DNA of 64,000 bases from Phytohabitans suffuscus (GCF_011764565.1 NZ_AP022871.1:7564320-7628319); one strand, 5' to 3'; shown: positions 18,059 through 27,557, counted from the first letter of the stretch. Notes: generated by a model not told the origin, from the letters alone. Program-made: numbers and translations.

Positions 18059-19171
18059 CTAGATGGCGATCTCCGCGAGCACGCGGAAGCGCCCGTCATC
18101 GCATACCGTCGCGCTCAGCGTGCCGCCGACAGCCTCCAGCCGCGAGGCGAGATTCTCCAGCCCACCGCCGTCGCGATGGTTGGCCGCGGCTCGCGGCACC
18201 CCGTCGTTGGCGACCGACAGCGTGATGTGCTCATCGGCCTGTACCGCCGTGATCCAGCAGTTTCGCGCAGTGCTGTGCCGGAGGATGTTCGTGGTCAGCT
18301 CGCGCAGAACCATGGCCAGTACACTGTCGACCTTGTCGGGCAGGATCCCGCAGCTCATCTCCACGCGCGCGGCGACGTCGGCGCTGGCGAGCAGCGAGGC
18401 CGCGGCCGCGATCTCCTGCGCCAGCGAGATGTTGCGGTACCCGTCGACCACGTGCCGCACCTCGGCGACGGCCTGCCGTGCGATGTCGACCACGTCCCGC
18501 AGCTCGTCGCCCGCCGCGGCCGGGTCCTTGCGGATGAGGCGCCTGCTCAGCTCGGCCTTGAGGGTGATCGCGGCCAGGTTGTAGCCGAGCAGGTCGTGCA
18601 GGTCCCGGGCGAAGCGCAGCCGTTCCTTGACGACGGCGAGCTGCGTCGCCTCGGTGTGCATGCCGCGCATGTGCATGATCGTGGAAGTGAGGTGGCACAC
18701 GCCGAACAGGGTGAGGCCGACGGCCAAGCTGGCGATCGCGACGTTGCCCGAGTTGCGGACTCCCAGTCCCTGCGACATGGCGGCCGCGAACAGGCCCATG
18801 ATGACCGCGGCGACCAGTGGCCAGGCGGCCCGGCCGGGCAGCACGAGCAGGACCGACGCCGCGAGGAATCCGCCCATCCCCGGCCAGGCCGCGCCGATGG
18901 CCAGCAACGGCAGGTAGGTGGTGAGGCCCTCGGCGCTGACGAGGCCCAGCCGTAGCCACAGTGGAGACCGTGCCGGCGCTCGGAGGTGGCGAGCCTGCAG
19001 CACGGCCAGGGCGGTGACCGCGGCCAGGCTGGCGGTCAGCTGCCTCGGCGGCATGGGCCCGGCCAGGAGCGTACTGATCTGCGCCGCGAGCAGGATGGTC
19101 AAGATCGCCAGCTGTAGGTGCGCGACCCTCGGCGTGCCGTCCCCGTGTCGAGCACTCTCGGTTGACGGCAT
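18059..19171 (-). CDS. DesK-type sensor histidine kinase
   Basis: About 370 residues. The N-terminal half is a membrane sensor with roughly five to six hydrophobic segments (LAILTILLAAQISTLLAG, LTASLAAVTALAVLQ, LPLLAIGAAW and others). The HisKA_3 phospho-acceptor region follows with His in ARDLHDLLGYNLAAITLKAEL, then the ATPase part with the N-box-like VLRELTTNILRHS and a G-box GGGLENLASRLEAVGG. Start is uncertain: ATG 19171 gives MPSTESARHGDG, with ATG 19189 and 19234 as alternatives. No GAF heme domain is present, so it is not a DosS-like oxygen sensor. Forms a two-component operon with the response regulator downstream. Confidence 0.9.
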   Translation of the reverse strand: MPSTESARHGDGTPRVAHLQLAILTILLAAQISTLLAGPMPPRQLTASLAAVTALAVLQARHLRAPARSPLWLRLGLVSAEGLTTYLPLLAIGAAWPGMGGFLAASVLLVLPGRAAWPLVAAVIMGLFAAAMSQGLGVRNSGNVAIASLAVGLTLFGVCHLTSTIMHMRGMHTEATQLAVVKERLRFARDLHDLLGYNLAAITLKAELSRRLIRKDPAAAGDELRDVVDIARQAVAEVRHVVDGYRNISLAQEIAAAASLLASADVAARVEMSCGILPDKVDSVLAMVLRELTTNILRHSTARNCWITAVQADEHITLSVANDGVPRAAANHRDGGGLENLASRLEAVGGTLSATVCDDGRFRVLAEIAI

Positions 19172-19234
19172 GGACCTGTTCCACCTCATGGTGGCCCTGA
19201 AGGTATTCGAATGCTTCTCGTGGGAACGTGCCAC

Positions 19235-19787
19235 GCGAGAGCCTGGTATGGGGCTTGTACCTCGCCGAGGCTGCCGGACCGGTCGGTGGGCTCGAGCCGG
19301 TGCTTCGGGGGCGAGAAGGGCCTTGCCAAACGGGTGGTCGTCGAAGCAATGCGGAGGGGGTTACCCTCGGTCAAGCACGACCCCGGAGGAATCACAAATC
19401 GTATTAATTTTGGGGTTTCTGGTTACGTTCGGTACTGCATCGATGATCTTAGCAACCTTCGTCGGCTCGCCTCAACCCACGACGCCTGCGGTATTACGCA
19501 TCACTAACGCCTCCCGAGATGCCACCCGGGTGAGGGCACGACGACGGAGGTGTTCGCCCCGCGGTCGGGCGTCGCGAAGCGTAACCGTACGGCCGCGCAA
19601 CGCCGATCGCGTCGGGCCACCTGGCCGGCCTCCCCGCCCGACGGCAATTCCGAAGATGCCGGCGGAATTCGCGGCGGCTAGCGTATTCCTCGATCTCTGG
19701 CGTATTCCTCGATCTCCCGCCGCATGGCGCGAGGCCGGCGGATATCCGGGAGCGGAGAATTGACGGATCCGCCGGCGATCCCGGCGG
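19235..19787. other. Intergenic stretch without a supported gene
   Basis: About 550 bases between the kinase and the STAS gene. A locally AT-rich patch (19394-19505) is unusual for the window and may hold a promoter for the kinase side. At 19682-19715 the 16-mer CGTATTCCTCGATCTC occurs twice 18 bases apart, a small tandem duplication. No open frame here has convincing codon use or similarity. Confidence 0.5.
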
Positions 19788-20075
19788 TCACTCCGCCACG
19801 GGAAGCACCTCGCTGAGCCCGGTCAGTATCAGGAGGCCGCGCAGCCGGCGGTGCGCGCCGCGCAGCTTGATCCGGCCGTCGAGCCGCTGCGCCGCGAGCT
19901 GGAGGCGGGCCAGCGCGTCCAGCGTGGCGCCGTCCGGCTCGGTGATGGCGGCGACGTCGCAGAGCACCTCGCCGGCGTCGCCGGACTCGCGTAGGAGCGC
20001 GCCGAGCCGGTCGGCAAGCAGGGGCACGTCGGCCGGCCGCACCGAGGCGCCGACGACGAGGACCAGAGCGTCCAC
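19788..20075 (-). CDS. STAS domain protein (anti-sigma factor antagonist-like)
   Basis: About 95 residues from GTG 20075, which has AAGGGG 7 bases upstream; the open frame extends further but without a better start. The fold pattern is that of a STAS domain: beta strand ALVLVVGASV, helix VPLLADRLGALLR, EVLCDVAAITEPDGATLDALARLQLAAQRL and GRIKLRGAHRRLRGLLILTGL. The position where SpoIIAA proteins have the phosphorylatable Ser is in TEPDGATLDAL, with Asp-Gly-Ala rather than a clean D-S motif, so partner switching by phosphorylation is uncertain. No anti-sigma factor kinase gene is adjacent. Confidence 0.8.
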   Translation of the reverse strand: MDALVLVVGASVRPADVPLLADRLGALLRESGDAGEVLCDVAAITEPDGATLDALARLQLAAQRLDGRIKLRGAHRRLRGLLILTGLSEVLPVAE

Positions 20076-20376
20076 GGGGTCACCCCTTGGCTCCAGGCTG
20101 GCGAAGCCGGGCGGCCGCACCGACAAAACGATGGTCTTCAGTATGCCGGCACGGAACCCGGTCTGGAAGCGAGTGGCCACATTGAGCACGATGGGAGAGG
20201 AACATCGGCATCGGTGCCGTGTTCGGAGTCCATCCTAATGCGTGCCTCCACTCTGGATCTGCATTCATTTACTTGAGCTTGCTGACTTCTTTCCCGCAAT
20301 GCTGGATACTTGACCGTTTTCACGATTCTCGGCTGTACTCGGATTCTCGCGGAATCGTCGAAACCTGGGGGCGACC

Positions 20377-21448
20377 ATGCTTGTCCAGCGGATCCTGTCG
20401 TCGACCACCCAGCGCCACGTAAAACACGTCACGCCGGTGCCGCCCGCGGCCGCCCGGGGCACGGTCGCGACGGTGTACGGGCAGACCGTCGACGCGATGA
20501 AGATCGTCATTCCGCCGGTCCTGCTGCACTCGCCCTCGCCGCAGGTCCTGGCCGGCTTCTGGGCGCTGCTGCGCGAGCCGCTGATCGCGGGCGGCCATGC
20601 CAGCCGGCTGGCGAAGGAGGCGGTCGCCACGGCGGTGTCGGTGGCCAACGCGTGCCCGTACTGCGTGGACGTGCACAGCACAGGCATGTACGCCCTGAGG
20701 ACCGAGCGGGACACCGACGCGATCGTCGCGGATCGGCTGGTCGAGGTGACCGACCCTTTCGTCCGTGACCTGGCGGCGTGGGCCCGGGTGGCGCACCAGC
20801 CGGACGCGGCGGCGATCCGGCGGTCACCGTTTCCGGCCGAGGCACGGCCGGAGCTGGTCGGCGTGGCGGTGGCGTTCCACTACGTCAACCGCATGGTGAA
20901 CATCTTCCTGACGAGCGTCCTGCTGCCGGCGGGCCTCAGCCCGCCGAGGCGGCGCTTCCTCCAGCGGCGCATCAGCCGCCTGCTCGCCCCGGTGCTGCGC
21001 CGGCCGGGGAGCAGGGCCGCTCGCTGGCGCTGCTGCCGGCCGCGCCGCTGCCGGCCGACGCGGCCTGGACGGCCGGCCACCCCGTCATGCCCGAGGCGAT
21101 CGCCCGGTCGTACGCGGCGTTCGAGGCGGCCGGCGCGCGATCGCTGCCGGCCGGGGTGCGGGACCTGGTGTCGCGCCGCCTGTCCACGTGGCGGGGGAGG
21201 AGACCGGCATCAGCCGCGCGTGGTGCGAGGAGCTGGTGGCCGAGCTGCCCGCGTCCGAGCGCGCCGCGGGCCGGCTGGCACTGCTGGCCGCGCTCGCCTC
21301 GTACCAGGTGGACGACACGGTGGTGGCCGAGTTTCGGGCCGCCGCTCCGGACGACCGCACGTTGGTGGAGGCCGCCGCGTGGGCCAGCTTCGCGGCCGCG
21401 CGGCGGATCGGGAGCTGGCACAACCCGGCGGGCGACGGGCAGGGCTGA
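20377..21448 (+). CDS. AhpD/carboxymuconolactone decarboxylase-like protein (two frameshifts)
   Basis: About 357 residues after restoring single bases near 21000 and 21195. The N-terminal half carries the AhpD peroxidase motif VANACPYCVDVHS, a CxxC pair plus His used for thiol-dependent peroxide reduction in the family, inside an all-helical fold (LAKEAVATAVSVAN). The C-terminal half continues with ARSYAAFEAAGARSLPAG, EELVAELPASERAAGRLALLAALASYQVDD and ends RIGSWHNPAGDGQG, which looks like a second, cysteine-free copy of the fold. ATG at 20377 with GGGGGCGACC in front. Substrate unknown. It is transcribed toward a divergently controlled AraC regulator and could be its target. Confidence 0.75.
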
Positions 21449-21484
21449 GGAGGACGCCCGAGCCGATCACCGCCGGCGGGTGGA

Positions 21485-22036
21485 TCAGACCGCTTGACGG
21501 ACCGCGGACTCGCCGCGCACCATCGCCGGCTGCTGGCCCGCGGTCTCGCGCCGGGAAAGGACGGCCACGCCGGGGGCGAACCCGCCGAACCGGCGAAACG
21601 CCGTCGGTGAGATGCCCACGCTGTTGGTGAAGCGGGTCGTGAACGTGCCGACGCTGGTGTAGCCCACCCGGTGACTGATGTCCGTGACATTCAGCGAGGT
21701 CTCGACCAGCAGCCGCTTGGCCTCGTTGAGGCGGAGCGTGGACAGATAGCGGCCGGGCGACATGCCTGTTACGCGCCGGAAAACTCGCGAGAAATGGAAC
21801 TTGCTGAGCCGCGCCGACCGGGCCATGTCGTCGATGCTGATCGGGTCCCCGAGATGCAGTTTCAGGTGGCGAATGACACGCTCGATGATCTCTTCCACTG
21901 CGTCCCCTGATTTGGCTAGGTCGCTGGCGATGAGGTCGTAGGCGGCCAGGAGGCGGGGACGCCAGACCCTCGGCCGCGGTTGCCTCGTCGCCACAGCGGC
22001 TGCGACGCGGGGAGCGTCGCAGGCGTCGTATCCCAC
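21485..22036 (-). CDS. AraC family transcriptional regulator
   Basis: A 183-residue regulator made almost entirely of the double HTH: IIERVIRHLKLHLGDPISIDDMARSARLSKFHFSRVFRRVTGMSPGRYLSTLRLNEAKRLL, then TDISHRVGYTSVGTFTTRFTNSVGISPTAFRR. The 70-residue N-terminus has no recognisable ligand domain. Orientation is convergent with the AhpD-like gene and divergent from the membrane protein/CopC/MFS operon. The 250-base gap upstream contains no other gene and would hold the divergent promoters. Confidence 0.9.
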   Translation of the reverse strand: MGYDACDAPRVAAAVATRQPRPRVWRPRLLAAYDLIASDLAKSGDAVEEIIERVIRHLKLHLGDPISIDDMARSARLSKFHFSRVFRRVTGMSPGRYLSTLRLNEAKRLLVETSLNVTDISHRVGYTSVGTFTTRFTNSVGISPTAFRRFGGFAPGVAVLSRRETAGQQPAMVRGESAVRQAV

Positions 22037-22285
22037 AGTCAGTGGGTGACCACGGAATGCAACGGGACTCTACCTGGCGGTGCCGCGGATGTGAAGCCAT
22101 AGATCGTCATGGCATCTTTGACCAAGGCGAGAATCGATCTTGCGCCTGGGTCACTCCGCGTCGCCGCCGGCGCCGCGGCTCGTGTGGTGAAGCTGAGCAC
22201 GATCGAAGAAACATCAGGCCCGCAGCCTCCGTACGATCTATTGCAGCCTAAGTCGGCACGCGATTTTCTGGTGTGGAGGGCTGCT

Positions 22286-22889
22286 ATGACGTCTGCTACG
22301 GAGACCCGGCTGGCGCCGCGAGAGGAAGCCTCATCGGCGCGATCAACGGGCGATACCACCGGACCGCGCTTAACGTCTTCATGTTCATTGTCGTCGCTCA
22401 CTGGGCCGAGCACCTCGTGCAGGCCTACCAGATCTGGGTGCTCGGCCGGCCGCGTCCCAGGCGCGCGGCGTGCTCGGCCAGTGGTTTCCGTGGCTGGTGT
22501 CGTCCGAGGCGCTGCACTACGGCTACGCGATCGTCATGCTGGCGGCGCTCTTCCTGCTGCGCCCAGGGTTCGCCGGCCGGGCCCGCACCTGGTGGACGGT
22601 CGCTCTGGCCATCCAGTTCTGGCACCACATCGAGCACCTGCTCCTGCTCATCCAGGCGCAGGCCGGCCAGCCCTTCTTCGGCCAAGCCGTGCCGACCAGC
22701 ATCGCGCAGCTGGCGTTCGCGCGGGTCGAACTGCACCTGTTCTACAACTCTGTGGTCTTCATCCCGATGCTGATCGCGATGTACTACCACCTTCGGCCCA
22801 ACGCGCGCGAGCAGGCCGCGGTCACCTGCTCGTGCGGTGGCCAGAAGCGCGGCGCCGCGAGGCCCCGCGTGGCCGCCTCGGCGGCGTGA
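22286..22889 (+). CDS. Histidine-rich membrane protein of unknown function (two frameshifts)
   Basis: About 201 residues from ATG 22286 (GGAGGG in front) after restoring a G near 22346 and one base near 22462. Four hydrophobic segments: ALNVFMFIVVAHWAEHLVQAY, YGYAIVMLAALFLLR, WWTVALAIQFWHHIEHLLLL and LFYNSVVFIPMLIAMYYHL. His-containing motifs HWAEH and HHIEH sit inside membrane segments, and the C-terminus ends in a CSCGG motif, all suggestive of metal binding. I do not recognise the family. The stop overlaps the GTG start of a CopC-like lipoprotein, so a role in copper or other metal handling is a fair inference. Confidence 0.65.
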
Positions 22890-23451
22890 ACGCTGCGCGC
22901 CGGCCCCGTCCGCGCGCAGGGCGTACCACCGGGGCGCTGCTCCTTGCGCTGTTCGTCGCGGCCACACTGACGGGCTGCGCGGGAGAGGGCGTCCTGGTGG
23001 CGGCGACTCCAGCCGACGGCGCGGCGCTCGCGGCGGGTCCCCGGTCGGTGGATCTGACCTTCGACCGCCGGCCGGACCTCGCCCAGTCGCACATCGGCGT
23101 GCGGGACAGCGCCTCGGTGTCGCTCGACCGGGGGAGCTCACCGCCAGCGGCCCGCGCACGGTGCGCCAGCCGATCGAAGCCGTGGGCGTGGGCACCGTGG
23201 TCGTCGGCTACCACGTCGTGTTCGACGACGGTTCGCAGACGAGCGGCAGCGTCCGTTTCAGCGTCGGGACCGGGACAGCGCCGGCGGCGGCCGACGGCGC
23301 GCAGCTGGACGCCTCGATACATGGTGGGCACGGCGTCGACCCGCTCGGCGCGACGCTGCTGGTGGTGGACCTCGCCGTGCTGATCGGTGTGCTGGTGATG
23401 CTGAAGCTGCGGCCGCGCCGCCACACCGACGATGGCCCGCAGGAGGAGTGA
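22886..23451 (+). CDS. CopC-like lipoprotein with C-terminal membrane anchor (one frameshift)
   Basis: About 188 residues from GTG 22886, overlapping the previous stop (GTGA). Signal peptide with lipobox (LLLALFVAATLTGC), a CopC/YcnJ beta-sandwich (VAATPADGAALAAGPRSVDLTFDRRPDL, then ELTASGPRTVRQPIEAVGVGTVVVGYHVVFDDGSQTSGSVRFSV) and a C-terminal membrane segment (ATLLVVDLAVLIGVLVMLKL). A missing base near 23132 breaks the frame. The N-terminal His that usually binds Cu(II) in CopC is absent, since lipidated Cys-Ala-Gly precedes the domain; HGGHG near the anchor could substitute. Co-transcribed with membrane protein and MFS genes. Confidence 0.78.
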
Positions 23452-24431
23452 CCGGCCCCCTCGTCCTGACCGACCCGGCACCGCCGCGCCGGCCGCGCGT
23501 CCCGCGGCTGCTGCGGCAGGCGCCCTTCCGCCGCTACTGGTCCGCGCAGACCGTCTCGCTGTTCGGCGACCAGATCACCATGCTCGCCGTGCCGCTGCTG
23601 GCCGTGCTCGCGATCGGCGCCGGACCCGCCGAGATGGGCTACCTGACCGCCGCCTCGCTGCTGCCGAACCTGTTCTTCTCCCTACCGGCCGGCGCCTGGG
23701 TGGACCGGTACCCGCGCCGGCGCCAGGTAATGATCACCGCCGACCTCGGCCGGGCGGTCTTTCTGCTGGCTGACCAACGGCAGCAGAGCCATGTCGTACG
23801 TGGCCGGCCCGAGCATCGGTGGCGTACTCGTGCAGGTGCTCACCGCCCCGGTCGCACTCGTCGCCGACGTGCTCACCTACCTGACCTCGGCTGTCTTCCT
23901 GACCCGGATGAAGGTCACCGAACATCCCGCCCGCGACGGCCCCGGCGGGGGCATGGCCGCCGGCGTGCGGTACGTGGCCCGCTCCGCGGTGCTCCGGGCG
24001 ATCCTGCTCGGCGCGGCCGTCACCGGCCCGGTCACCCGCCGGATCGGCATCGGCCCCGCGGTGATCCTCGGCCTCGTCGTCTTCCCGGCCCCACTGGTCC
24101 TCGTACCGCTGGCCGGGGACCGCGGCCGCTGGTGCTCGCGCTGCTGTTCGCCGCCGAGTTCGTCTCCGCGTTGGGCGTCACGGTCCTGGACATCGCGGCC
24201 GGATCGGTGCAGATCGCGGCCACACCGGTGACGATGCTCGCCGTGGTCGCCGGCTTCAAACGCACCCTCAACTACGGCATCCGACCGATCGGCGCCCTGA
24301 TCGGCGGGGGACTCGGCGCCGCGATCGGGGTGCGCTCCGCCCTCTGGATCGCCACCCTCGGCGCCCTGCTCGGCGTGCTCTGGGTCGTCTTCTCCCCGCT
24401 CAGCACCATGCGCAAGCTACCCGAGCAGTGA
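23448..24431 (+). pseudogene. MFS transporter with internal gaps and frameshifts
   Basis: Begins GTG 23448 overlapping the CopC stop. Starts as a normal MFS_3 type drug exporter: FRRYWSAQTVSLFGDQITMLAVPLLAV, then PAGAWVDRYPRRRQVMITADLGRAVFL. It then jumps directly to LTNGSRAMSYVAGPSIGGVLVQVL, leaving out roughly 50-60 residues covering helices 3-4. A second gap follows AVLRAILL, where LGAAVTGPVTRRIGIGPAVIL resumes without the usual 35-40 residues. A further frame change lies near 24130. The C-terminal helices (VLALLFAAEFVSALGVTVLDIAAGSVQ, GFKRTLNYGIRPIGALIGGG) are intact. Only about 328 codons against roughly 410-420 normally. Unlike the single-base breaks elsewhere these gaps look like real deletions. 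Confidence 0.72.
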
Positions 24432-25130
24432 CGTCCCGTCGTGAGCTTCCGGGGCGGGCGAGCGAACCGGCGACGTCAGGTCTCCCCGTCGGCTTGGCGT
24501 TGACGTCTCGCCCAGTGCATGAGGGGGTCGTTGGTCACGATCCGCGTCTTGGGTCGATCGCGAAGCGTCGATCACGGGAGAGGGGCGGTCGGTGCGGTGA
24601 TTCAGACGGATATTTCCACAGGCCATGGGCCCGCCTCAATCGGCCAGCAGAGTCCGCGAGGGGCAATTACTCGCCACGGACGCCGCATGACACGATCCAA
24701 CCCGCGTCGATCAAGGAGACAGCGCCGCGACAGCGGCATGATCCCAAGCCCTCGCGGGACGAACGGTCCGTCGTGGACGGGCCTGGATGGCCTCCTCCCC
24801 CCGGGGGAACGGGGTCCGGCTCGGTGTGAGCGTGCGGACGGCGGAGGGTGAGGCCGCGGGAGCAACGGTCCGGACCACCGCGGACATCGCGGCAGCTCAA
24901 ATCCAGATCCGGGGTCCAACGCCGCCGGACCAACCGGGGCACGGACAAGGCCCGCAACCCCAACCCGGAAGGTCTTTAGGCAAACCGGCGGCCGGGCGAA
25001 CGCTGCGCGAGCCCGACCGCATGAAACCGACCGGCCCGAGCAGTTGGGTAATTGGGCTCTGTGCGCGCCCTGCCCCGCCTGCGCATGCTGACCCTGGGTG
25101 GAGCCGGCCTCCGCCCGTGAGGGGTGAGCC
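24432..25130. repeat. Intergenic repeat modules, copy A
   Basis: No supported gene in these 700 bases. Positions 24846-24902 (module X, 57 bases) match 30142-30198 and 53839-53895 in the same orientation, with the shared core CACCGCGGAC and TCGCGG. Positions 24541-24667 (module Z) match 30520-30680: same TCCGCG-CT-GGG-CGATC opening, GGGCGGTCGG-GCGGTGA middle and GCCAGCAGAGTCC end. The modules do not encode a consistent protein in any frame, so they are noncoding repeats or relics of a mobile element. Confidence 0.7.
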
Positions 25131-25565
25131 ATGAAAGCGGTGTACATCGCCCCGCGCCAGGGCCGCTACGGCGGTGAGCTGGCCGCGCGGGCCGTGGCGG
25201 ACGTGATGAGTGCCCCGGTGGCCTCGGTCACGGCGGACACGGTGCTCGGTGACGCGCTGCGGATGATGGTCCGGCTGCGCCGCCGCCACCTGGTCGTGGT
25301 CGACGGGGAGGGGCGGTGCGTCGGCGTTCTCGCGGACCGGACGATCGCCGCCGAGTGGGCCCGTAACCCGGCATCGCTGTCGGCGCGGGCGGTGGGCTCG
25401 ACGCTGGCGGAGCCGCCGGCCGTGGTCGGCCGGCGGGCGAAGGTGCTGGACGTGGCCCGGTTCATGCGGGCGAGCGGGACCGACGCGGTCGCGGTCGCCG
25501 ACGCAGACGGCCAGCCGCTGGGCATCGTGACCGGGACCGACCTGGTGGCGCTGCTCGCGGCGTAG
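25131..25565 (+). CDS. CBS-pair domain protein
   Basis: A 144-residue protein with two CBS motifs: ADVMSAPVASVTADTVLGDALRMMVRLRRRHLVVVDGEGRCVGVLADRTI and ADPPAVVG-type second half (VLDVARFMRASGTDAVAVADADGQPLGIVTGTDLVALL). Such small proteins bind adenylates; Hrp1 of the mycobacterial dormancy regulon is an example. Cytoplasmic, ATG at 25131 following GAGGGGTGAGCC. The flavodoxin gene follows 32 bases later, so the two are probably co-transcribed. Confidence 0.9.
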   Translation: MKAVYIAPRQGRYGGELAARAVADVMSAPVASVTADTVLGDALRMMVRLRRRHLVVVDGEGRCVGVLADRTIAAEWARNPASLSARAVGSTLAEPPAVVGRRAKVLDVARFMRASGTDAVAVADADGQPLGIVTGTDLVALLAA

Positions 25566-25597
25566 GCCGCACCTGACGTAGGACGTAGGAGGAGCAG

Positions 25598-26128
25598 ATG
25601 CGCGCACTCGTGGTGTACGAGTCGATGTACGGCAACACCCATCGGATCGCCGACGCGATCGGGGAGGGACTGGCCGAGGTCTATCGGGTGGACGTCGTCC
25701 CGGTCGCGCGGGCCGGCGCCCAGCTGGTGCAGGCCGCCGATCTGCTGGTGGTGGGCGGCCCGACCCACGTGCGCGGCCTGAGCCGGGCCACCACGCGGGC
25801 GTCAGCCGCGACCGAGGCGGGCAAGCCGGGCAGCGTCCTCACCCTCGACCCGTCCGCCGGCGGGCCCGGGTTGCGGGACTGGCTGGCGACGCTGCCGGCC
25901 ACCCACGCCAGGGCGGCGGCCTTCGACACCCGGGTGGACGCGCCGGCGGTCCTCACCGGCCGGGCCGCCAGTGGCATTGCCCGCCGGCTGCGCCAGCACG
26001 GTCTCCGGTTGGTCGCGGAGCCGGAAAGCTTCCTGGTCACCAAGCGGAACACCCTCGAACCCGAGCAGACGGCCCGGGCCCGCGAGTGGGGCAAGCGACT
26101 GGCCGCCTCCCTCACCCGCCGAGGCTGA
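25598..26128 (+). CDS. Flavodoxin-domain protein
   Basis: A 176-residue FMN-binding flavodoxin-like protein. The FMN phosphate loop VVYESMYGNTHRIADAI is complete; LLVVGGPTHVRGLSRATTR forms the second FMN loop and a third region ends AEPESFLVTKRNTLEPEQT. Similar proteins are frequent beside stress-response genes in actinomycetes, with unknown redox partner. ATG at 25598 with GTAGGAGGAG immediately upstream. Downstream of the CBS gene in one transcription unit. Confidence 0.88.
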   Translation: MRALVVYESMYGNTHRIADAIGEGLAEVYRVDVVPVARAGAQLVQAADLLVVGGPTHVRGLSRATTRASAATEAGKPGSVLTLDPSAGGPGLRDWLATLPATHARAAAFDTRVDAPAVLTGRAASGIARRLRQHGLRLVAEPESFLVTKRNTLEPEQTARAREWGKRLAASLTRRG

Positions 26129-26181
26129 CCGGAAGCCGGGCTGGGCTGGCTCGCTGAGTCCTGGGAGGTGAAGCGGGGGCG

Positions 26182-26239
26182 TTGACGGCGTCGCCGCGCG
26201 TCGGCATACTACTTACCCGGTAACTACTTACTGAGTAAG
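26182..26239 (+). promoter_or_regulatory. Promoter with two overlapping PadR operators
   Basis: TTGACG at 26182-26187 and CATACT at 26205-26210, exactly 17 bases apart, make a good sigma-70 type promoter. Just after it lie two palindromes, TTACCCGGTAA (26213-26223) and CTTACTGAGTAAG (26227-26239), centres 15 bases apart. They cover the expected transcription start and end 12 bases before the PadR gene, so PadR very probably represses itself and the ABC genes here. Confidence 0.75.
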
Positions 26240-26251
26240 GTATGTGATGCG

Positions 26252-26842
26252 ATGAGCGTGAAGTTCGGCCTGCTGGCGTTGTTCGCTGAGGGTCCCAAGT
26301 ACGGCTACCAGTTGCGCACCGAGTTCGAGGCGCGCACGGGCGGGACCTGGCCGGTCAACGTGGGCCAGGTTTACACCACGCTGGAGCGGCTGGAGCGGGA
26401 TGCCCTTGTCGCGGCCGAGGGGACGAACGGCGAGGGCCGCACGGTGTACGCCATTACCGATGCCGGGCGGGCTGCCCTGGTCGGGTGGTTCAGCACGCCG
26501 GTGGCGGACGCTGACCGGCCCCGTAACGAGCTGGCGATCAAGTTGCTGATGGCGGCCACCACGCCCGGCGTCGACGTCGCCACGGTGGTGCAGCGGCAGC
26601 GTACGGAGTCGTTGCGGTTGATGCGGGACTACAACTCGCTGCGCCGGGCCGCGGAGGCGGACGACGACGAGGCCGGCGTCCTGTTGCTGGACAGCGTGGT
26701 GTTCGCGTTGGAGGGCGAGGTCCGCTGGCTGGACCACGTGGAGGCGACGGTGCTGCGCCGGGGTGGCCGCCTCGCCGCACCCGTCAAGGCGCGGCGGACC
26801 GTCCGGGGGCCGGCGAGGGCGAGCGGGAGCAACGCGCGATGA
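26252..26842 (+). CDS. PadR family transcriptional repressor
   Basis: A 196-residue PadR protein: winged helix KFGLLALFAEGPKYGYQLRTEFEARTGGTWPVNVGQVYTTLERLERDALVAAEG, followed by GRTVYAITDAGRAAL and the C-terminal helical dimerisation domain (RPRNELAIKLLMAA through LLLDSVVFALEGEVRWLDHVEATVL). These repressors commonly control multidrug exporters. The operator pair directly upstream and the ABC genes directly downstream (stop and next start overlap as ATGA) fit that pattern. Confidence 0.93.
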   Translation: MSVKFGLLALFAEGPKYGYQLRTEFEARTGGTWPVNVGQVYTTLERLERDALVAAEGTNGEGRTVYAITDAGRAALVGWFSTPVADADRPRNELAIKLLMAATTPGVDVATVVQRQRTESLRLMRDYNSLRRAAEADDDEAGVLLLDSVVFALEGEVRWLDHVEATVLRRGGRLAAPVKARRTVRGPARASGSNAR

Positions 26843-27557
26843 GCGGGGGCCGGTCCTGAGCTTCACCGGCGTCAGCCGGGTGTACCGCTCCGGCGACGTG
26901 CTGGTGCGCGCGTTGGACGACCTGACCCTGGAGGTGGCGGCCGGCGAGCTGGTCGCGGTGATGGGCCCGTCCGGCTCGGGTAAGTCCACGCTGCTCGCCA
27001 TCGGCGGAGGCCTGGACACCCCGACCTCCGGCGAGGTGCGGGTGGAGGGCACGCCACTGCGGGGCCTCTCCCCGACGGCCCTGGCCCGCCTGCGGCGGGA
27101 TCGTCTCGGATACGTGTTCCAGGACTTCAACCTGGTATCCGGGCTGACCGCCGCCGAAAACGTGGCCCTGCCGAGGGAGCTGGCCGGCGCGTCGACCCGT
27201 TCCGCGCGTGCCGAGGCGGTCGCCGCGCTGGACGAGGTGGGCCTCGCCGGAAAAGCCGACCGGTTTCCCGACCAGCTGTCCGGCGGCCAGCAGCAGCGGG
27301 TGGCGATCGCGAGGGCGCTGATCGGCCGGCGTCGCCTGCTGCTGGCCGACGAGCCGACCGGCGCGCTGGACTCGGCCACCGGGCAGGCGGTCCTCGACAT
27401 GATCCGCGCCCGGGTCGACGCGGGCGCGGCCGGCGTACTGGTCACGCACGAACCGCGCTTCGCGAGCTGGGCGGACCGGATCGTGTTCCTGCGCGACGGG
27501 CGGTTGGTCGACACGACCGGTGCCCGGGACCGCGCCGAGGAGTTGCTGTCGTCATGA
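26839..27557 (+). CDS. ABC transporter ATP-binding protein, LolD/MacB type (one frameshift)
   Basis: About 239 residues. ATG 26839 overlaps the PadR stop; the five-G run right after it has lost one G, so MSGG is in one frame and PVLSFTGVSRVYRSGD in the next. All ATPase motifs are intact: Walker A MGPSGSGKSTLL, Q-loop YVFQDFNLV, signature LSGGQQQRVAIARAL, Walker B LLLADEPTGALD and the H-loop LVTHEP. This family drives FtsX-like permeases that export peptides or lipids from the membrane. The permease gene starts 4 bases inside its stop. Confidence 0.93.

Noticed and set aside
17349..19171. Two-component pair as the DosR/DosS regulator of the stress genes
   Set aside because: The kinase has a multi-helix membrane sensor and no GAF heme domains; nothing ties it to the DevR-like sites.
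24432..25130. Possible transposase relic in the repeat region
   Set aside because: No DDE motif, no terminal inverted repeats and no shared protein frame among the three repeat sites.
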